From: Hevea brasiliensis
Taxonomy: Eukaryota > Streptophyta > Magnoliopsida > Malpighiales > Euphorbiaceae
DNA: 64,000 nucleotides
Assembly: GCF_030052815.1 (NCBI RefSeq)
Contig: NC_079494.1
Span: 40,720,467-40,784,466, forward strand
Direction of reading: 5' to 3'
Below the pieces are notes generated by a model that did not search any database, was not told the origin of the DNA, and saw only the letters and a program-made list of their open reading frames with translations. Of the stretch, positions 37,512 through 49,001 are shown piece after piece. The translations under genes were made by a program, and so were the position numbers. Positions within the stretch are counted from its first letter, which is position 1. Each line of letters begins with the position of its first letter.

Positions 37512-40500
37512 TGTGACACCCCTTACCCGTGTACAGTATACCCGAGTAAGTAATGCCACCTGGTGTACCGGCACACTCTAATATTCCTCAATTAATTTAG
37601 ACAATGCTTTTGCACATAATTTATGAGATACAATTTATTTAAACCATTTATCAAAAGTATCATTCATTTAAGGTTTCGAAAATTTTTAAGAAAATCCGGC
37701 GGAGTACCGGCTAAAAATGGAGAAAACCGTTCTTCGGAACCTGTTAAAAACACTTCCAATAATTTTTATTCCATCATCTCAATAATATTTCTCAATAGCA
37801 AATTCTCAATAATCTTTTCATTTCTCATATACAAGCAATAAATACATGCTCAAATCTTGCATTCATAGTCATAACTTTCATTATTTACATAAACATCAAA
37901 ATATATTACATGAGTTCAAATACATATGAGAAAATACAAATCTGCTACAAAATATCAAAATGACAAAATGACACCTAGTGCCCTACCGATGCACTGCAGG
38001 TAGTGAGGTGACACGGACACTGAGCAGAACTGTCAGATAGACTCACCCAGTCTGTGGTCTACTGGGCTCACGATCGGGATCTCCAGTACCTACACGTGAC
38101 AAAAGCAACGCGCTAAGCAATAATGCTTAGTGGTGCAATAATATAATAGAAGAAAATAGCAAGAAAATAAATGTGTATACAATGTGTATGCTTTCTTTGT
38201 TTGATCTTGGTATATTCATTAATTCGTTAACTTTGTTCACTTTTATTCATTTGGTTGCCCCAAGTAACCTACACTAGACGACTGGACTGGATAACGGGTA
38301 AACTGGCACTGGGTACCTAGTACCTCGGGCCGTCACACCATCGGTCACATATGCATCTCCCGGTGTGCAACAGAACAACTAACAAGCTGTAAATAATGTC
38401 AGGCACAAGGCCAAGTCTCAATGCAAAGTCAGAATGGCTAAAAGCCATGAAATCACAGAATGGCATTTTTGCCATGTGCAGTACTGCTAACGGAACCCTA
38501 TTGGCATGCCAAACTATCCAAACCAATCTTGTTAGGTATACTAGGGCATTTGAAACTTTTAAATTTTTCAATTTGTGAATTTCAACTTTTTTGGTGTCAC
38601 TATTCATCATTGGTCAACAAAAATGTTGACTTTTAGAATAAAAAGGTGTACATTGACTTTGGCACTCCCAACATACCACATTTGGTGTTTAAAACTTGTT
38701 GGCATTAAGTGTTTTTCCCATTTCTAAGCATTAAACCAAAGGAGCAGATTTTTCAGATTTTGTACCATAACTTCACTATTCCATTGGACACTGTTACTGT
38801 TGGAATTTGAAGAAATGTAAAACATGAAAGTTGTTCCTTATTTTGTCTAGTTAAATTTCCTTTTTTGAATCACTCCATTTGGAGTTTTGTAGCTCCAGAT
38901 ATGGCCCAAAAACCCAAGCTGTCCGGATATGCATTCTGCAGAATTTTACCATATCTACAGTGCATGAACAGTGACTTGAGTCACTTGGTTGAATGGGTTC
39001 TGGCCATAATTTGGGGTAGGTTCCTTCATGAAAGTTGTTTGTCTATGTCTTAACTTGTTGCTGTAAAAATTTCAGACCAATTGACCAAATCTACAGTGAC
39101 TTATGGCCAAATGAATAGTTACTGTTCATTTGGTCAATTTCTGCAGAGGCATCTTCAGGGTTCCGGATTGTGGCTGAGTTTTGACCCTTTTGCTTTGGTC
39201 TTTTGGGCATGGTTTCTTCAGAAAAAATGTGCCATTATAAGCCTAGTTTCATGTCCAATTGGCCAAACATCAATTGGACAAGCACAGCCCAAGTTATGGC
39301 AGTGCAAAGGGACTGAAATTTCAGTCCCTATGCTGCTGTCCATAGGGCAGTTTATACTTTCACTTTACCATCCCATTTTTCAGTTCTAATTAGGGTCAAT
39401 CTACCTAAAATGGTCACTAATTGACCATTAAAAAGTCCTCTAACCATTTCCAAAGCTAAGTCACAATTTCCTCTTCCCAAACCCTAATGTTCAACTAAAT
39501 TTACTCATAAACCTTGTCTAACATACTTAGTTCAATCTTCATGCATTTTAATACCTTAACCATGATTTTCAACCACTCTAAGTTTGTTAAACAATCAAAC
39601 TCATACTTTCATAGGGCTGCTGGAAATTTAAGGTACCATAACACATATATTTTACTTCAATTTCATAAAATTTCTTAGCTCAAAATGATGTTCTAACTAA
39701 GATTTAAAAGAAGGAAAATGAAATTGTAGCACTAACTTGAATGAGCAGAATTTTTCCCCACTCAAAACTTCAATTTCCTTCTTCTTCTTGGCTGCCAAGA
39801 GCTTCCCCAAGTGATATAGTCAAAGTTTAATGAAAGGGGTTAGGGTTTAGTGGTGGAAACAAAGGAGAAAGGAAGCTTTGGTTGAAAATCAATGGAGGTT
39901 TGGCTATGGGAATTGAGAGTTACGGGTGAACTTTGTAAAAGTGATGGCTGCTGGAATTTTAGGAGCTTTTGTTGTGTTTTTATACATATTTTATTAGTTA
40001 ATTTAAGTGTTGACTAAATGTGATTGGTGGGTAACTCTTAGATGACATCATATGATGTCAAAATTGACATTTATTCTCATTTTTCTTTTCTCTTCTTCTC
40101 TACTCATTTTCACTTTAATTTTTGGTAATGTTTCTTCATATTTTATGTCATATTAATTATTTACTCAACTGGACAAGTCGGCCAAAAATCACCTCGGAAG
40201 GCGAAATGACCAAAATGCCCTCCGTTTGGCTTAACGGGCCAAAATTGTCTGTACCGATAGAAAAATTTTTCTAGGTATTTTCTTGACATTCTAATGCCAT
40301 GGGAACCTCAATAACCCTTTTCTGGAGTCCCAAAAATTATTTTATAATTTTTCCCCCGGGTCTAGGGCTCCTCGTTGCGAGAACCGCAACTTCCCTCCGG
40401 TGACCCATCGCTTGGGCATCGGCTCGTTTGACTCAGTTGTATTTTATTTCTAAAATTTTTACTAAATTTTTCTTATTAATATTTGAGTTAATTATGATTC

Positions 40501-40603
40501 CCGACTTTAATTTAAATATTTTTCCGGACGTTCTAGCTGTCCGGACCGACACCGATCACCGGAACAGTAGAATGTACGGAGTGGTTACCGGGAGGGTGTT
40601 ACA
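37512..40603 (-). mobile_element. Solo LTR of the A/T family, inside G
   Basis: 3092 bases, minus orientation, from TGTGACACCCC to GGGAGGGTGTTACA. Perfect TSD TGAAT at 37507-37511 and 40604-40608. The outside sequence reads on smoothly as LTR G. It aligns throughout with the LTRs of A. The antisense frame is at 39081-39389. There is no internal region. Confidence 0.95.
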
Positions 40604-41380
40604 TGAATAGTGTAGTGAATAGTAACCCGAAACACAGAATTTCAAGAATGTCGAGTTTAACACGTTAGAGCTAGGTAAAAATGAAGTTAAATTTATTTTT
40701 GGATTTATGCCAAGTTATGATACTGAAACACTTTGAAATTATGTGTTTCAGTGGAAAAGAATACCGGGACAAAACCCGAGGAACCGAGTCAAGGCCAAGA
40801 GGCGACTCGCTTGAGGTTTGTGCACAATATCACTATGCTTTAAAATTTATTGATTAAGTGAATGAAATATGCATTTTACTTTTGCTTTGAACTGTTGAAA
40901 GTATTGTGACCCTATTTATAATGTTTTGATTTAAATTTTGAAAGTTATTATGTATATTTGAAATGACAATGTTTAGCAAATTGTTAAGATAAGTTTTGAA
41001 ACCACAGTGTCATGACCATATATTTGAACACCTCACTAGCACGACTAGTGGGGTAATTAGTTTTGAATTTTGATTCCTTCTCTGGAGAAGTGTTGAGGTG
41101 TGCCAGTAGAAGAGAATGTAAATGGATATCCATATATTTGAGCTAGCTAGCCTTGTGATGTGACTTCTCTTTAGCCTTTGGCTGTTGAGATTCTATTTGT
41201 TTCAAATGGCATAATCTAACTGTGGGTTTTATGAAATGTGTTTTGATACTTTGAAATGAACTTAGTTTGCATTAAAATCTCATAATTCATGTTTTGTGTT
41301 TAATGCTCATATTTAGTCAAATTTTTAAATAAATGTGATTTATATTTTGCATAAAGATTATTTTAGTATGTTGTGCACCA

Positions 41381-41420
41381 CTGAGTCCTAGTACTCAGCG
41401 ATAGCTTCTATTGCTGTCGC
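41381..41420 (+). other. Tandem stem-loop pair in G
   Basis: CTGAGT/ACTCAG around CCTAGT (41381-41398), then GCGATAGC/GCTGTCGC around TTCTATT (41398-41420, one G-U pair). Stem sequences differ from the A/T type but pairing and order are kept. Confidence 0.75.
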
Positions 41421-42139
41421 AGATACAGAGACTAGAGGAGCAACAGACTGAGCTGCTAAGGATTAAAGATCATTCAGCTTGAAGTTATCGGGTATAATTT
41501 ATACCCTAATTGTGAATATTTCTTTTGATGTATGTATTGCATATAAAAGTATGGACATGTAAATGGGTCTTGAGCAGCTTGTACAAAGTTTGTATGAAGT
41601 TTGTAATAAAAATTTAGTTTGAATTTTCTTTGATGTAAATTTTGTAATGATGTATATATATATAAATTGTTTTGTCTCTAATAAAATATGAGTGGAACTA
41701 TTTTATTTAATTTGAATGAGATTAATTGCAAGTATTTTGAGGATTATTGAATTTTGGAAATTTAGAAATGTTGATTATGAAATCTTGAGATTTGAGATTG
41801 ATTGAGAATTTGAAGTAGTGGTTGAGAAAAATTTTTAGAAGTGTTTTTTTTTCAGGTATTTGAAGAACTATTTTCTCAAGATATAAATGGAACTCTGTCA
41901 AAATTTTTATAAATTTATGGAAAAATAAAATGGGCCAATAGTTTTAACTAGTTTTGAATTTCAATTAAATGTTTTAAACACCTATTAGAAAACGCTCACC
42001 ACTTAACAAAAGTAAGAAAATTGTTTTAAAATCCCTTGTAGGGTACTTAATGAGTTATCGGTAGGTGAAGTATGGTAGTTCATTAGGTATTCTACGGGAT
42101 CATGTTATGACTTACAGAGGAGTAAGGTGTGATAAGAAA

Positions 42140-43912
42140 ACCAAACCAAGTTGACCTAAAAATTACCCTAATCCGGGTGACTTGCATTTTGCTTGGGCAA
42201 AATGACTAAATGAACAGTGTTTATTCATTTGGTCATAACTCAGTGTATAAAGGTCTAATTGACCTGAAATTTTACCAGCAGAAAGCTGAGACATAGACCT
42301 AAAACTTTCATGAAGAACACAAATTCAAATTCTGACCATAACCAGTCAAATTGCCAACCAAACTTAGGTTACCAAATCTGGCAGAACCAGTTTTGCCTAG
42401 AATTTTGGATTCTGTCTAATCCGGCCAGTTATGGTGTTTAGGCCATAATTTGAGCTAAAAAACTTCAAATGGAGTGATTCAAAAAAGGAAATGTAACTTG
42501 ACACAATAAAGAACAACTTTCATGAAGATAATTTTGCCAAATTCTTACTGTACAAATGACTAATGGAATAGTAAACTTAGTTCTTGAATTCTGAAAATTA
42601 TGAATAACCAACACTAAGCTTAGAAATGGTATTGGCAACCAATACCAACAATTTTAGAATGCAAAATGTGATATGATGGGAATATTAGAACCAATGTACT
42701 TATTGTCTATGCAAAAGTCAACATTTTAGTTGACTAATAAAATGAATAATAACACTTAAAATTCAATTTCAAGAATTGTGAAATTTAAAAATGTAACATG
42801 CCCTAGTACACCTAGCAAGATTGGTTTAGATAGGTTGGCATGCCAATAGGGTTCAGTTAGCAGTACTACACATGGCATTATGCCATTTTGTGATTTCATG
42901 GCTTTTAGCCATTCTAATATTGTGTTGAGACTTGGCCTTGTGCCTAATGTTATTACAGCTTATTAGCTGTTCTGTTGCACACCGGGAGACACATATGTGA
43001 CCGATGGTGTGATGGCACGAGGTACTTGATACCCAGTGCCAATTTACCTGTTTATCTAGTCCAGTCATCCAGTATAGGTTACTTGGGCAACCAAAAATGA
43101 AAGTGGATAAATTTAATGAAATTATGAATATAACAAATACATAATAAATAAGACTACAAATAATTATCGAAAAATTGTCTGCATAAGACATCAGAACATG
43201 CACTGCATATTTATTTTCTGTTATTTCTTTTTATTTTATTATTGGTACCACTAAGTATTATTGCTTAGCGCGTTGCTTTTGCCACGCGTAGGCTTTGGAG
43301 AGACCGATAGAGAGCCCAGTAGACCACAGACTGGGTGAGATCATCTGCAGCTCTGCATAGTGTCCGTGTCACCTCACCGACGTCAGTGCATTAGTAGGAG
43401 ACTAGGTTTCATTTTGGGTATTTTGTAATTAACTTTTATTTTCTCATATGTAATTGAAACTTATGTAATGTATTTTGATATTAATGTAAATAGTGAAAAT
43501 TGTGTTTATGAATGAAAAAGTAAATATTTATTTATGACTTGCATATGAATATCATATGAAATGAATGAATGAGAAATGGAATTGTTATTGAAAAATATTG
43601 AGATTTTGTTGATAAATTGGAGTTTGGGAATGATTGAAAATTTTGGAAGTGTTTTTCACAGGTTCTGAAGAATTGTTTTCTCCATTTTTAGCTGGTACTC
43701 TGTCGGATTTTCTATAAAATTTGTGGAACCTCAAATAAATTGATGTTTTCCATAAATGACTTAAATAAATTATACTTCACCAAATTATACTTCATAACTA
43801 TGATAAAAATAAATAAGGAAGGACAAAAATGATCGAAATAAAATAGGGCATTCCGGTACACTGTGTGACATATCTTACTCGGCTATACTATAGACGGGTA
43901 AGGGGTGTCACA
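42140..43912 (+). repeat. D, piece 4 (LTR tail)
   Basis: Rest of D down to TGTCACA at 43912. It includes the stem-loop CTAAGTA/TGCTTAG at 43251-43268 and the alpha-type tail. Confidence 0.9.
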
Positions 43913-44344
43913 ATCCATGCCCAAGATGATATCGTAATCTCTGAAGGGCATTTCAATCAAATTTGATAGAAAAACATGTCCTTGGATCACCAAAGGACAG
44001 CCTCTATAGATTCTGTTGACCCGAACCTCTTGTCCTAATGGACTAGTTACTAGCACTTCAAAACCCATTTTGACACACGGAACAACAAGTGAACTGACTA
44101 TGCTAGCACTAACATATGAGTGGGTTGAACCAGGATCAAACAACACAAATACTTCTTGATCAGAGATAGAGAATGTACCGGCTACAACATCGGAAGTCTC
44201 AGCCTCTTCTCGCTGTCTCATCGTATAAACCCTGGCTGAAGCACTTCCTTGTGCTGACTGGCTAACAGTACCCTGACTGCCAGAAGCATTGCCTCTACCT
44301 CTGCCTCTTCCTCTGCTAACCGGTTGTGAACCTCTGGCAGCAGG
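43913..44344 (-). pseudogene. Element C gag tail and aspartic protease (partial)
   Basis: On the minus strand from 44344 an RG-rich linker (SRGRGRGRGNASG) leads in frame into the protease: VAGTFSISDQEVFVLFDPGST with active-site DPG at VLFDPGSTHSYVS, then VNRIYRGCPLVI, DYDIILGMD. It stops at the D insertion and resumes at 21852 (MDWLARHH). The first ATG (44220) is not a true start because the frame is open upstream to the T insertion. DPG rather than DSG or DTG is also present in T, so it is probably the family form and not damage. Confidence 0.9.
44340..44344. repeat. Target-site duplication of T, left copy (GCAGG)
   Basis: GCAGG at 44340-44344 against GCAAG at 55093-55097, 4 of 5 bases identical, directly outside the two LTR ends. 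Confidence 0.8.
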
Positions 44345-45505
44345 TGTAACACCCTCCCGGTAGCAACTCCGTACATTCTACTGTTCCAGTGACCAGTGTT
44401 GGTCCGGATAGCTAGAACGTCCGGAAAAATATTGAAACTAAAGTGAGGAACCATAATTAACTCAAATATTAATAAGAAAAATTTAGGAAAAATTTTAGAA
44501 ATAAAATACAACCAAATTAAACGAGTCGGTGCCCAAGCGATGGGTAACCCAGAGGGAAGTTGCGGTTCTCGCAACTAGGAGCCCTAGACCCGGGGGAAAA
44601 ATTATAAAATAATTTTTGGGACTCCAGAGAAGGGTTATTGAGGTTCCTATAGCATTAGAATGCCAAGAAAATATTTAGAAAAAGTTTTCAATCGGTACAG
44701 ACAATTTTGACCCGTTAAGCCAAACGGATGGCATTTTGGTCATTTCACCTTTAGAGGCGATTTTTGGCCGACTTGTCCAGTTGAGTAAATAATTATTATG
44801 ACATAAAATATGAATTAATGTTGATGAAAAATTAATTTGAAGTTAGTAGAAAAGAAAAGAACAGGAAATACAATATAATGCAAATTATGACATCATTATG
44901 ATGTCATTTAAAAGTTTCCACCAATTACATTTAAACAACCACTTAATTAACTAATAAAAAGAGATAATTGAGACAAAAGAAATCAAAATACCATTTGCTC
45001 TTCCTCACCCAAAAACGTTACACTCTCTCCCAAAACCCATTCCTCCATGGAAGCTTAATGGAAGCTTGAGACAACCCACCAAATCACCTTGAAACCACAA
45101 CCTTGCTTCACTAAACATTGATTTTGCAACTTGAACAACCTCTAGCCAGCAAAAAGAAGAAGGAAGAAGGGATTTTTGGAGACTTGGAAAAGTTAGCAAA
45201 AGAGGTTAGTGCCCAATTTATTCTCTCTCACTCAATTCATGTTTAAGAACATGATTTAAGTTGAAATTGTAAGTTTAATGTATAAATTGAACTTTGAGAA
45301 CTTGGAGACTTGAACAAAAATTAGGGTTTGCTCATGAAATGGTATATGAACATTCTAATAGTCAATTAGTGACCATTTTAGGTAAGTTAATCATAATTTG
45401 AAGTGAACTAAAGTGTTACAAACCCAATTGGTAGGCTGCCTAGGGACAGCAGCAAGGAGGCTGTGAATCCAGCCTGTTTGGACTGCCATATCTTTGGCTG
45501 TGTAG

Positions 45506-45532
45506 GTCCAATTGGTGTTTGGCCAATTGGAC
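45506..45532. other. Inverted repeat in the T LTR
   Basis: GTCCAATTGG and CCAATTGGAC around a 7-base spacer. It is conserved at the matching place in A (8324-8350), and CCAATTGG pairs also occur in the other families (about 31889-31912). Confidence 0.8.
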
Positions 45533-45651
45533 ATGAAACTAGACTTATAATGGCACAATTTTTCTGAAGAAACCATATCCAAAAGACCAAAGCAAGTGGA
45601 CCAAAAGTTGGCCCCAATCCGGATACCCTGCAAACTGATTCTGCAGAATGA

Positions 45652-45678
45652 CCAAATGAACAGTAACTGTTCATTTGG
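45652..45678. other. 27-bp perfect palindrome in the T LTR
   Basis: CCAAATGAACAGT, one base, then ACTGTTCATTTGG. It is also perfect at 53450-53476 and 20162-20188, and degenerate at about 8176-8202 and 306-332. Confidence 0.9.
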
Positions 45679-46654
45679 CCATAACTCACTGTAGATATGG
45701 TCAATTGACCTGAAAGTTTTACAGAAACAAGTTAAGATATAGAAAAACAACTTTCATGAAGAAACCTACCCCAATTTATGACCAGAACCTAACCCAAATG
45801 GCAGTCACATTCACTGTTCATGGTACTATAGATTTGGTAATTCTGCAGTTTTTCCAATCCGGCCAGCTATGGTTTTTGAACTATATCTGGAGCTAAAAAA
45901 CTCCAAATGGAGTGATTCAAAAAACGAAATTCAACTAGACAAAATAAGGAACAACTTTCATGGTTACCATTTCCTCAAATTCCCACTGCAACAGTGCCCA
46001 ATGGAACAGTAAAGTTGGGCTACAAAAACTGAAAATTCTACTTCCCTTGGTTTAAACTTAGAAATGGTATTAATGCTTAATGCCAACAAGTTTTGAATGC
46101 AAAATGTGGTATGTTGGAAGTGTCAAAACCAATGTACCTATTTTTTATCAAAAAGTCAACATTTTTGTTGACCAATGAGGTGAATAGTGACACCAAAACT
46201 TGAAATTCAAAATTTGAAGAATTCAAAAGTATCAAATGCCCTAGTACACCTAACAAGATTGGTTTGGATAGTTTGTCATGCCAATAGGGTTCAGTTAGCA
46301 GTACTGCACATGGCATTATGCCATTCTGTGATTTCATGGCTTCTAGCCATTCTGACCTTGTATTGAGATGTGGCCTTGTGCCTAATATTATTTACAGCTT
46401 GTTAGCTGTTCTGTTGCACACCGGGAGATACATATGTGACCGATGGTGTGACGGCCCGAGGTACTTGATACCCAGTGCCAGTTTACCCGTTTATCTAGTC
46501 CAGTCGTCTAGTATAGGTTACTTGGGCAAACAAATGAATGAAAATGGACAAAGTTAAAGAAATAAATGAATATAACAAATACAAAACAAATAAGACATAT
46601 ACATTCAATACATATTTATTTTCTGCTATTTTCTTTTATTTTATTATTGCACCA

Positions 46655-46692
46655 CTAAGCATTATTGCTTAGCGCGTTGCTTTTGCCACGCT
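46655..46692 (+). other. Tandem stem-loop pair in the T 5' LTR
   Basis: CTAAGCA/TGCTTAG around TTAT (46655-46672), then CGCGTTGC/GCCACGCT around TTTT (46673-46692). It is about 0.6 kb before the LTR end. The 3' LTR copy starts at 54453. Confidence 0.75.
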
Positions 46693-47299
46693 TAGGTTCT
46701 GGAGATACAGATCGAGAGCCCAGTAGACCGCAGACTGGGTGAGTCCATCCTGCAGCTCTGCACAGTGTCCGTGCCACCTCAACTTCTACAGTGCATTGAT
46801 AGGACACTAGGTGTCATTTTGGTATTTTGTAACTAATTTTTATTTTCTCATATGTAATTGAACTTATGTAATGTATTTTGAGCTTCGTTTAAATAATGAA
46901 GATTTGTGGTTATGTATGGAAAAATTTGAGTATTTATTCATTGCTTATACATGAGTACCCTGAGAAATGATTGATTGAGAAATGTTGTTGAAAAATATTG
47001 AGTTTGTGATGACATTGGAGTTTGAGAAATGATTGAGTATGAATATTGGAAGTGTTTTTAACAGGTTCCGAAGAACTGTTTTCTCCATTTTTTAGCCGGT
47101 ACTCTGCCGGATTTTCCTTAAAATTTTCAGAACCTCAAATAAATAATAATTTTGATAAATGGCTTCAATAAATTATATTTCATAAACTATATTCAAAACT
47201 ATGAAAAAAATTAATTAAGTTAAAATAGAGGGTGCCGATACACCGTGTGATATTGCTTACTCGGATATACTGTACACAGGTGAGGGGTGTCACATTTAG

Positions 47300-47311
47300 T
47301 GGTATCAGAGC
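47300..47311 (+). promoter_or_regulatory. Primer-binding site of element T
   Basis: TGGTATCAGAGC, complementary to the 3' end of plant initiator-Met tRNA, five bases after the LTR. It marks the start of minus-strand DNA synthesis. Confidence 0.95.
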
Positions 47312-47421
47312 ATGGTTTAGGCGTTTCTGGACCTAGATTGAGTCCATACCATGCATTGCATTTGTAGGAGTCGAGGTGACACTAATGTAGATCTGTTTGT
47401 CTTTCTTATTTTGAATAGGAT

Positions 47422-48308
47422 ATGGACCCTACATCTCAGAGGGCAGTTAAGGAGGAAGTGGAGAGTCATGCTCCACCTGCAGCAGCTGAGACTGGAGGTA
47501 TGGGAGAACCTGCTCTGCCAGCTCAAGCAGAACCTGCTCAGCCTCCACAGGCCATGTTTCAGCAAATGGCCGAATTCTTCAGACAAATGGCTGGAGTAAT
47601 GCCAGCTCCACCACCACCACACCACCACATCCACAACCGAAATCACACCTGGAAAGATTGAGAAAGTTAGGAGCAGTGGACTTCTTTGGCAAGAGAGAAG
47701 ATGATTCTGTTGCAGCCGAAAATTGGTTGAACAGAATAGGCAGAGTTTTAAAACAACTTCACTGCACTCCAGAGCAAAACTTAAAAGCTGCCATATCTCT
47801 GCTGCAAGATGATGCATATGAATGGTGGGATACGGTATCCAGTGAAGTGCAGCCAGAAGCTATAACTTGGGACTTCTTTCTCTCAGAATTCAAGAAGAAA
47901 TATGTGGGTACTGTATACCTGGAAGAGAGAAGAAGAGAGTTTATTAATCTGAGGCAGAGACAGTTGACAGTGGCCGAGTATGAGAAGGAATTCGTCCGAT
48001 TAAGCCGCTACGGAAGGGAGATAGTCCCTAATGAAGCTGAAAGGTGTAAGAGATTTGAAGAGGGACTAAATGACAACATAAAGATCATGATCACTGCCTT
48101 GGGAATTACCGACTTCACTAAGTTAGTGGAAGCTGCAATAAAGGTTGAAAAAGTAAGAATCAGTGAGCAAACCAGAAGAGAGAGACAGCAGAAGAGGGGC
48201 CCGGGTCAGTCTAGTTCATCTCTTGCACCTGGGAAGAGGTTCAAGGGTCCATCTGCACAGAGTTCAGGCAGCCACAAGGTCGTGGTCACCTCGGGGCCTG
48301 TGCCATAG
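47422..48308 (+). pseudogene. Element T gag (capsid), broken by a frameshift
   Basis: The ATG at 47422 follows a leader of about 110 bases after the PBS. The first 70 or so codons (MDPTSQRAVKEEVESHAPP, then Pro- and Gln-rich with QMAEFFRQMAGVMP) run out of frame near 47620-47640 in a CCACCA-rich run. The capsid core is in the next frame (47658-48308): VDFFGKREDD, LKQLHCTPEQN, DAYEWWDTV, FKKKYVGTVYLEERRREF, VAEYEKEFVRLSRYG, CKRFEEGLND. A TAG at 48306 breaks the link to the zinc knuckle. Gag would assemble the virus-like particle. A carries a close homologue (13374-14361). Confidence 0.92.
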
Positions 48309-48341
48309 TTTACCCCTAGGAGAGGTCAGTCCACACCATCA

Positions 48342-48983
48342 GTGGGCAACTCTCCAGGGATGGGGTTCAGGGGACCAGCCCCAGCATCTTCTGCATGTCC
48401 ACACTGTCTAAAGTGGCACAAGGGGGAGTGTTGGAGAGTGACTGGTGCCTGCTTAAGGTGTGGGTCAATAGAGCATCAGTTGAAGAACTGTCCACGCAGA
48501 ACTACTACAGCTACTCCAACACAAGCAGACAGACCTGCTCCTGCACCACAAAGGGGTAGGAAATCTGGCAAATCTGAGGCAGTAGGACCATCACAGAGGC
48601 CTGCATCTGAGCCAGCAGAGAGGCCAGATAACAGACCACCTGCCAGAGCTTATGCCCTGAGAGCTCAAGAGGAGCAAGATGCCCCGGACGTCATCAGGGG
48701 TACGTTCTCCCTCTACAATACATCTGTGCATGCATTGGTGGATCCAGGATCCACTCATTCATACATCTGCATCAACTTACCCGTAGAAAGGGGGATACTA
48801 GTAGGGGAGAGTGACCAAGACATTCTGGTCACAAATCCATTGGGCCACAGTGTAGTGGTGAACAAAGTATACAAGGGTTGCCCGTTAAGGATTCAGGGGT
48901 ATGAATTCATGGCATACCTGATTGAGTTGCCCTTCCACGAGTTTGACGTGATTTTGGGAATGGACTGGTTGTCACATCATTAG
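48342..48983 (+). pseudogene. Element T zinc knuckle and aspartic protease
   Basis: 213 open codons in the same frame as the capsid core, after the TAG. The nucleocapsid finger is CCHC at C37, C40, H45 and C50 (CLRCGSIEHQLKNC). A Pro- and Arg-rich linker follows (residues 55-105), then the retropepsin with active-site DPG at residues 134-136 (ALVDPGSTHSY) and the C-terminal ILGMDW. It ends at an in-frame TAG right after that motif. The ATG at 48342 is internal and not a true start. The enzyme would cut the polyprotein. Confidence 0.92.
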
Positions 48984-49001
48984 GCAATAGTTGATTGCAA
49001 A

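Larger units (their letters stand above)
35394..42134 (+). mobile_element. G: solo LTR of the C family with a nested solo LTR, inside D
   Basis: It starts TGTAACACCCCCATTTG and ends GTAAGGTGTGATA, with perfect TSD AGAAA at 35389-35393 and 42135-42139. Without the inner LTR (37512-40603) and its TSD copy it is about 3.64 kb. Head, interior and tail match the LTRs of element C. The stem-loop pair is at 41381-41420. There is no coding sequence. Confidence 0.93.
21853..43912 (+). mobile_element. D: solo LTR of the A/T family split by three other solo LTRs
   Basis: It opens with TGTAACACCCTACC and closes with GTAAGGGGTGTCACA, flanked by perfect TSD ATCCA. Removing the insertions 22067-26183, 26451-34472 and 35394-42134 leaves about 3.17 kb (21853-22066, 26189-26450, 34478-35393, 42140-43912), which aligns in order with the complete LTRs of A and T. 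No PBS, PPT or coding sequence is present, so D is a solo LTR. It sits in the protease of element C. Confidence 0.92.
44345..47294 (+). repeat. Element T 5' LTR
   Basis: 2950 bases, TGTAACACCCTCCCGG to TGAGGGGTGTCACA. It contains the conserved block near 44537, inverted repeat GTCCAATTGG/CCAATTGGAC (45506-45532), palindrome CCAAATGAACAGT-A-ACTGTTCATTTGG (45652-45678) and stem-loops 46655-46692. Promoter and transcription start should lie within it, but I could not place them. Confidence 0.95.

Noticed and set aside
44218..44574. A 118-codon minus frame with an apparent hydrophobic N terminus.
   Set aside because: It runs from the head of the T LTR across the insertion point into the gag linker of C in the wrong frame; it is a junction artefact.
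48736..48765. DPG in place of DSG or DTG at the protease active site taken as a lost catalytic motif.
   Set aside because: C and T, which are diverged, both have DPGSTHSY, so it is the family form and not a mutation.
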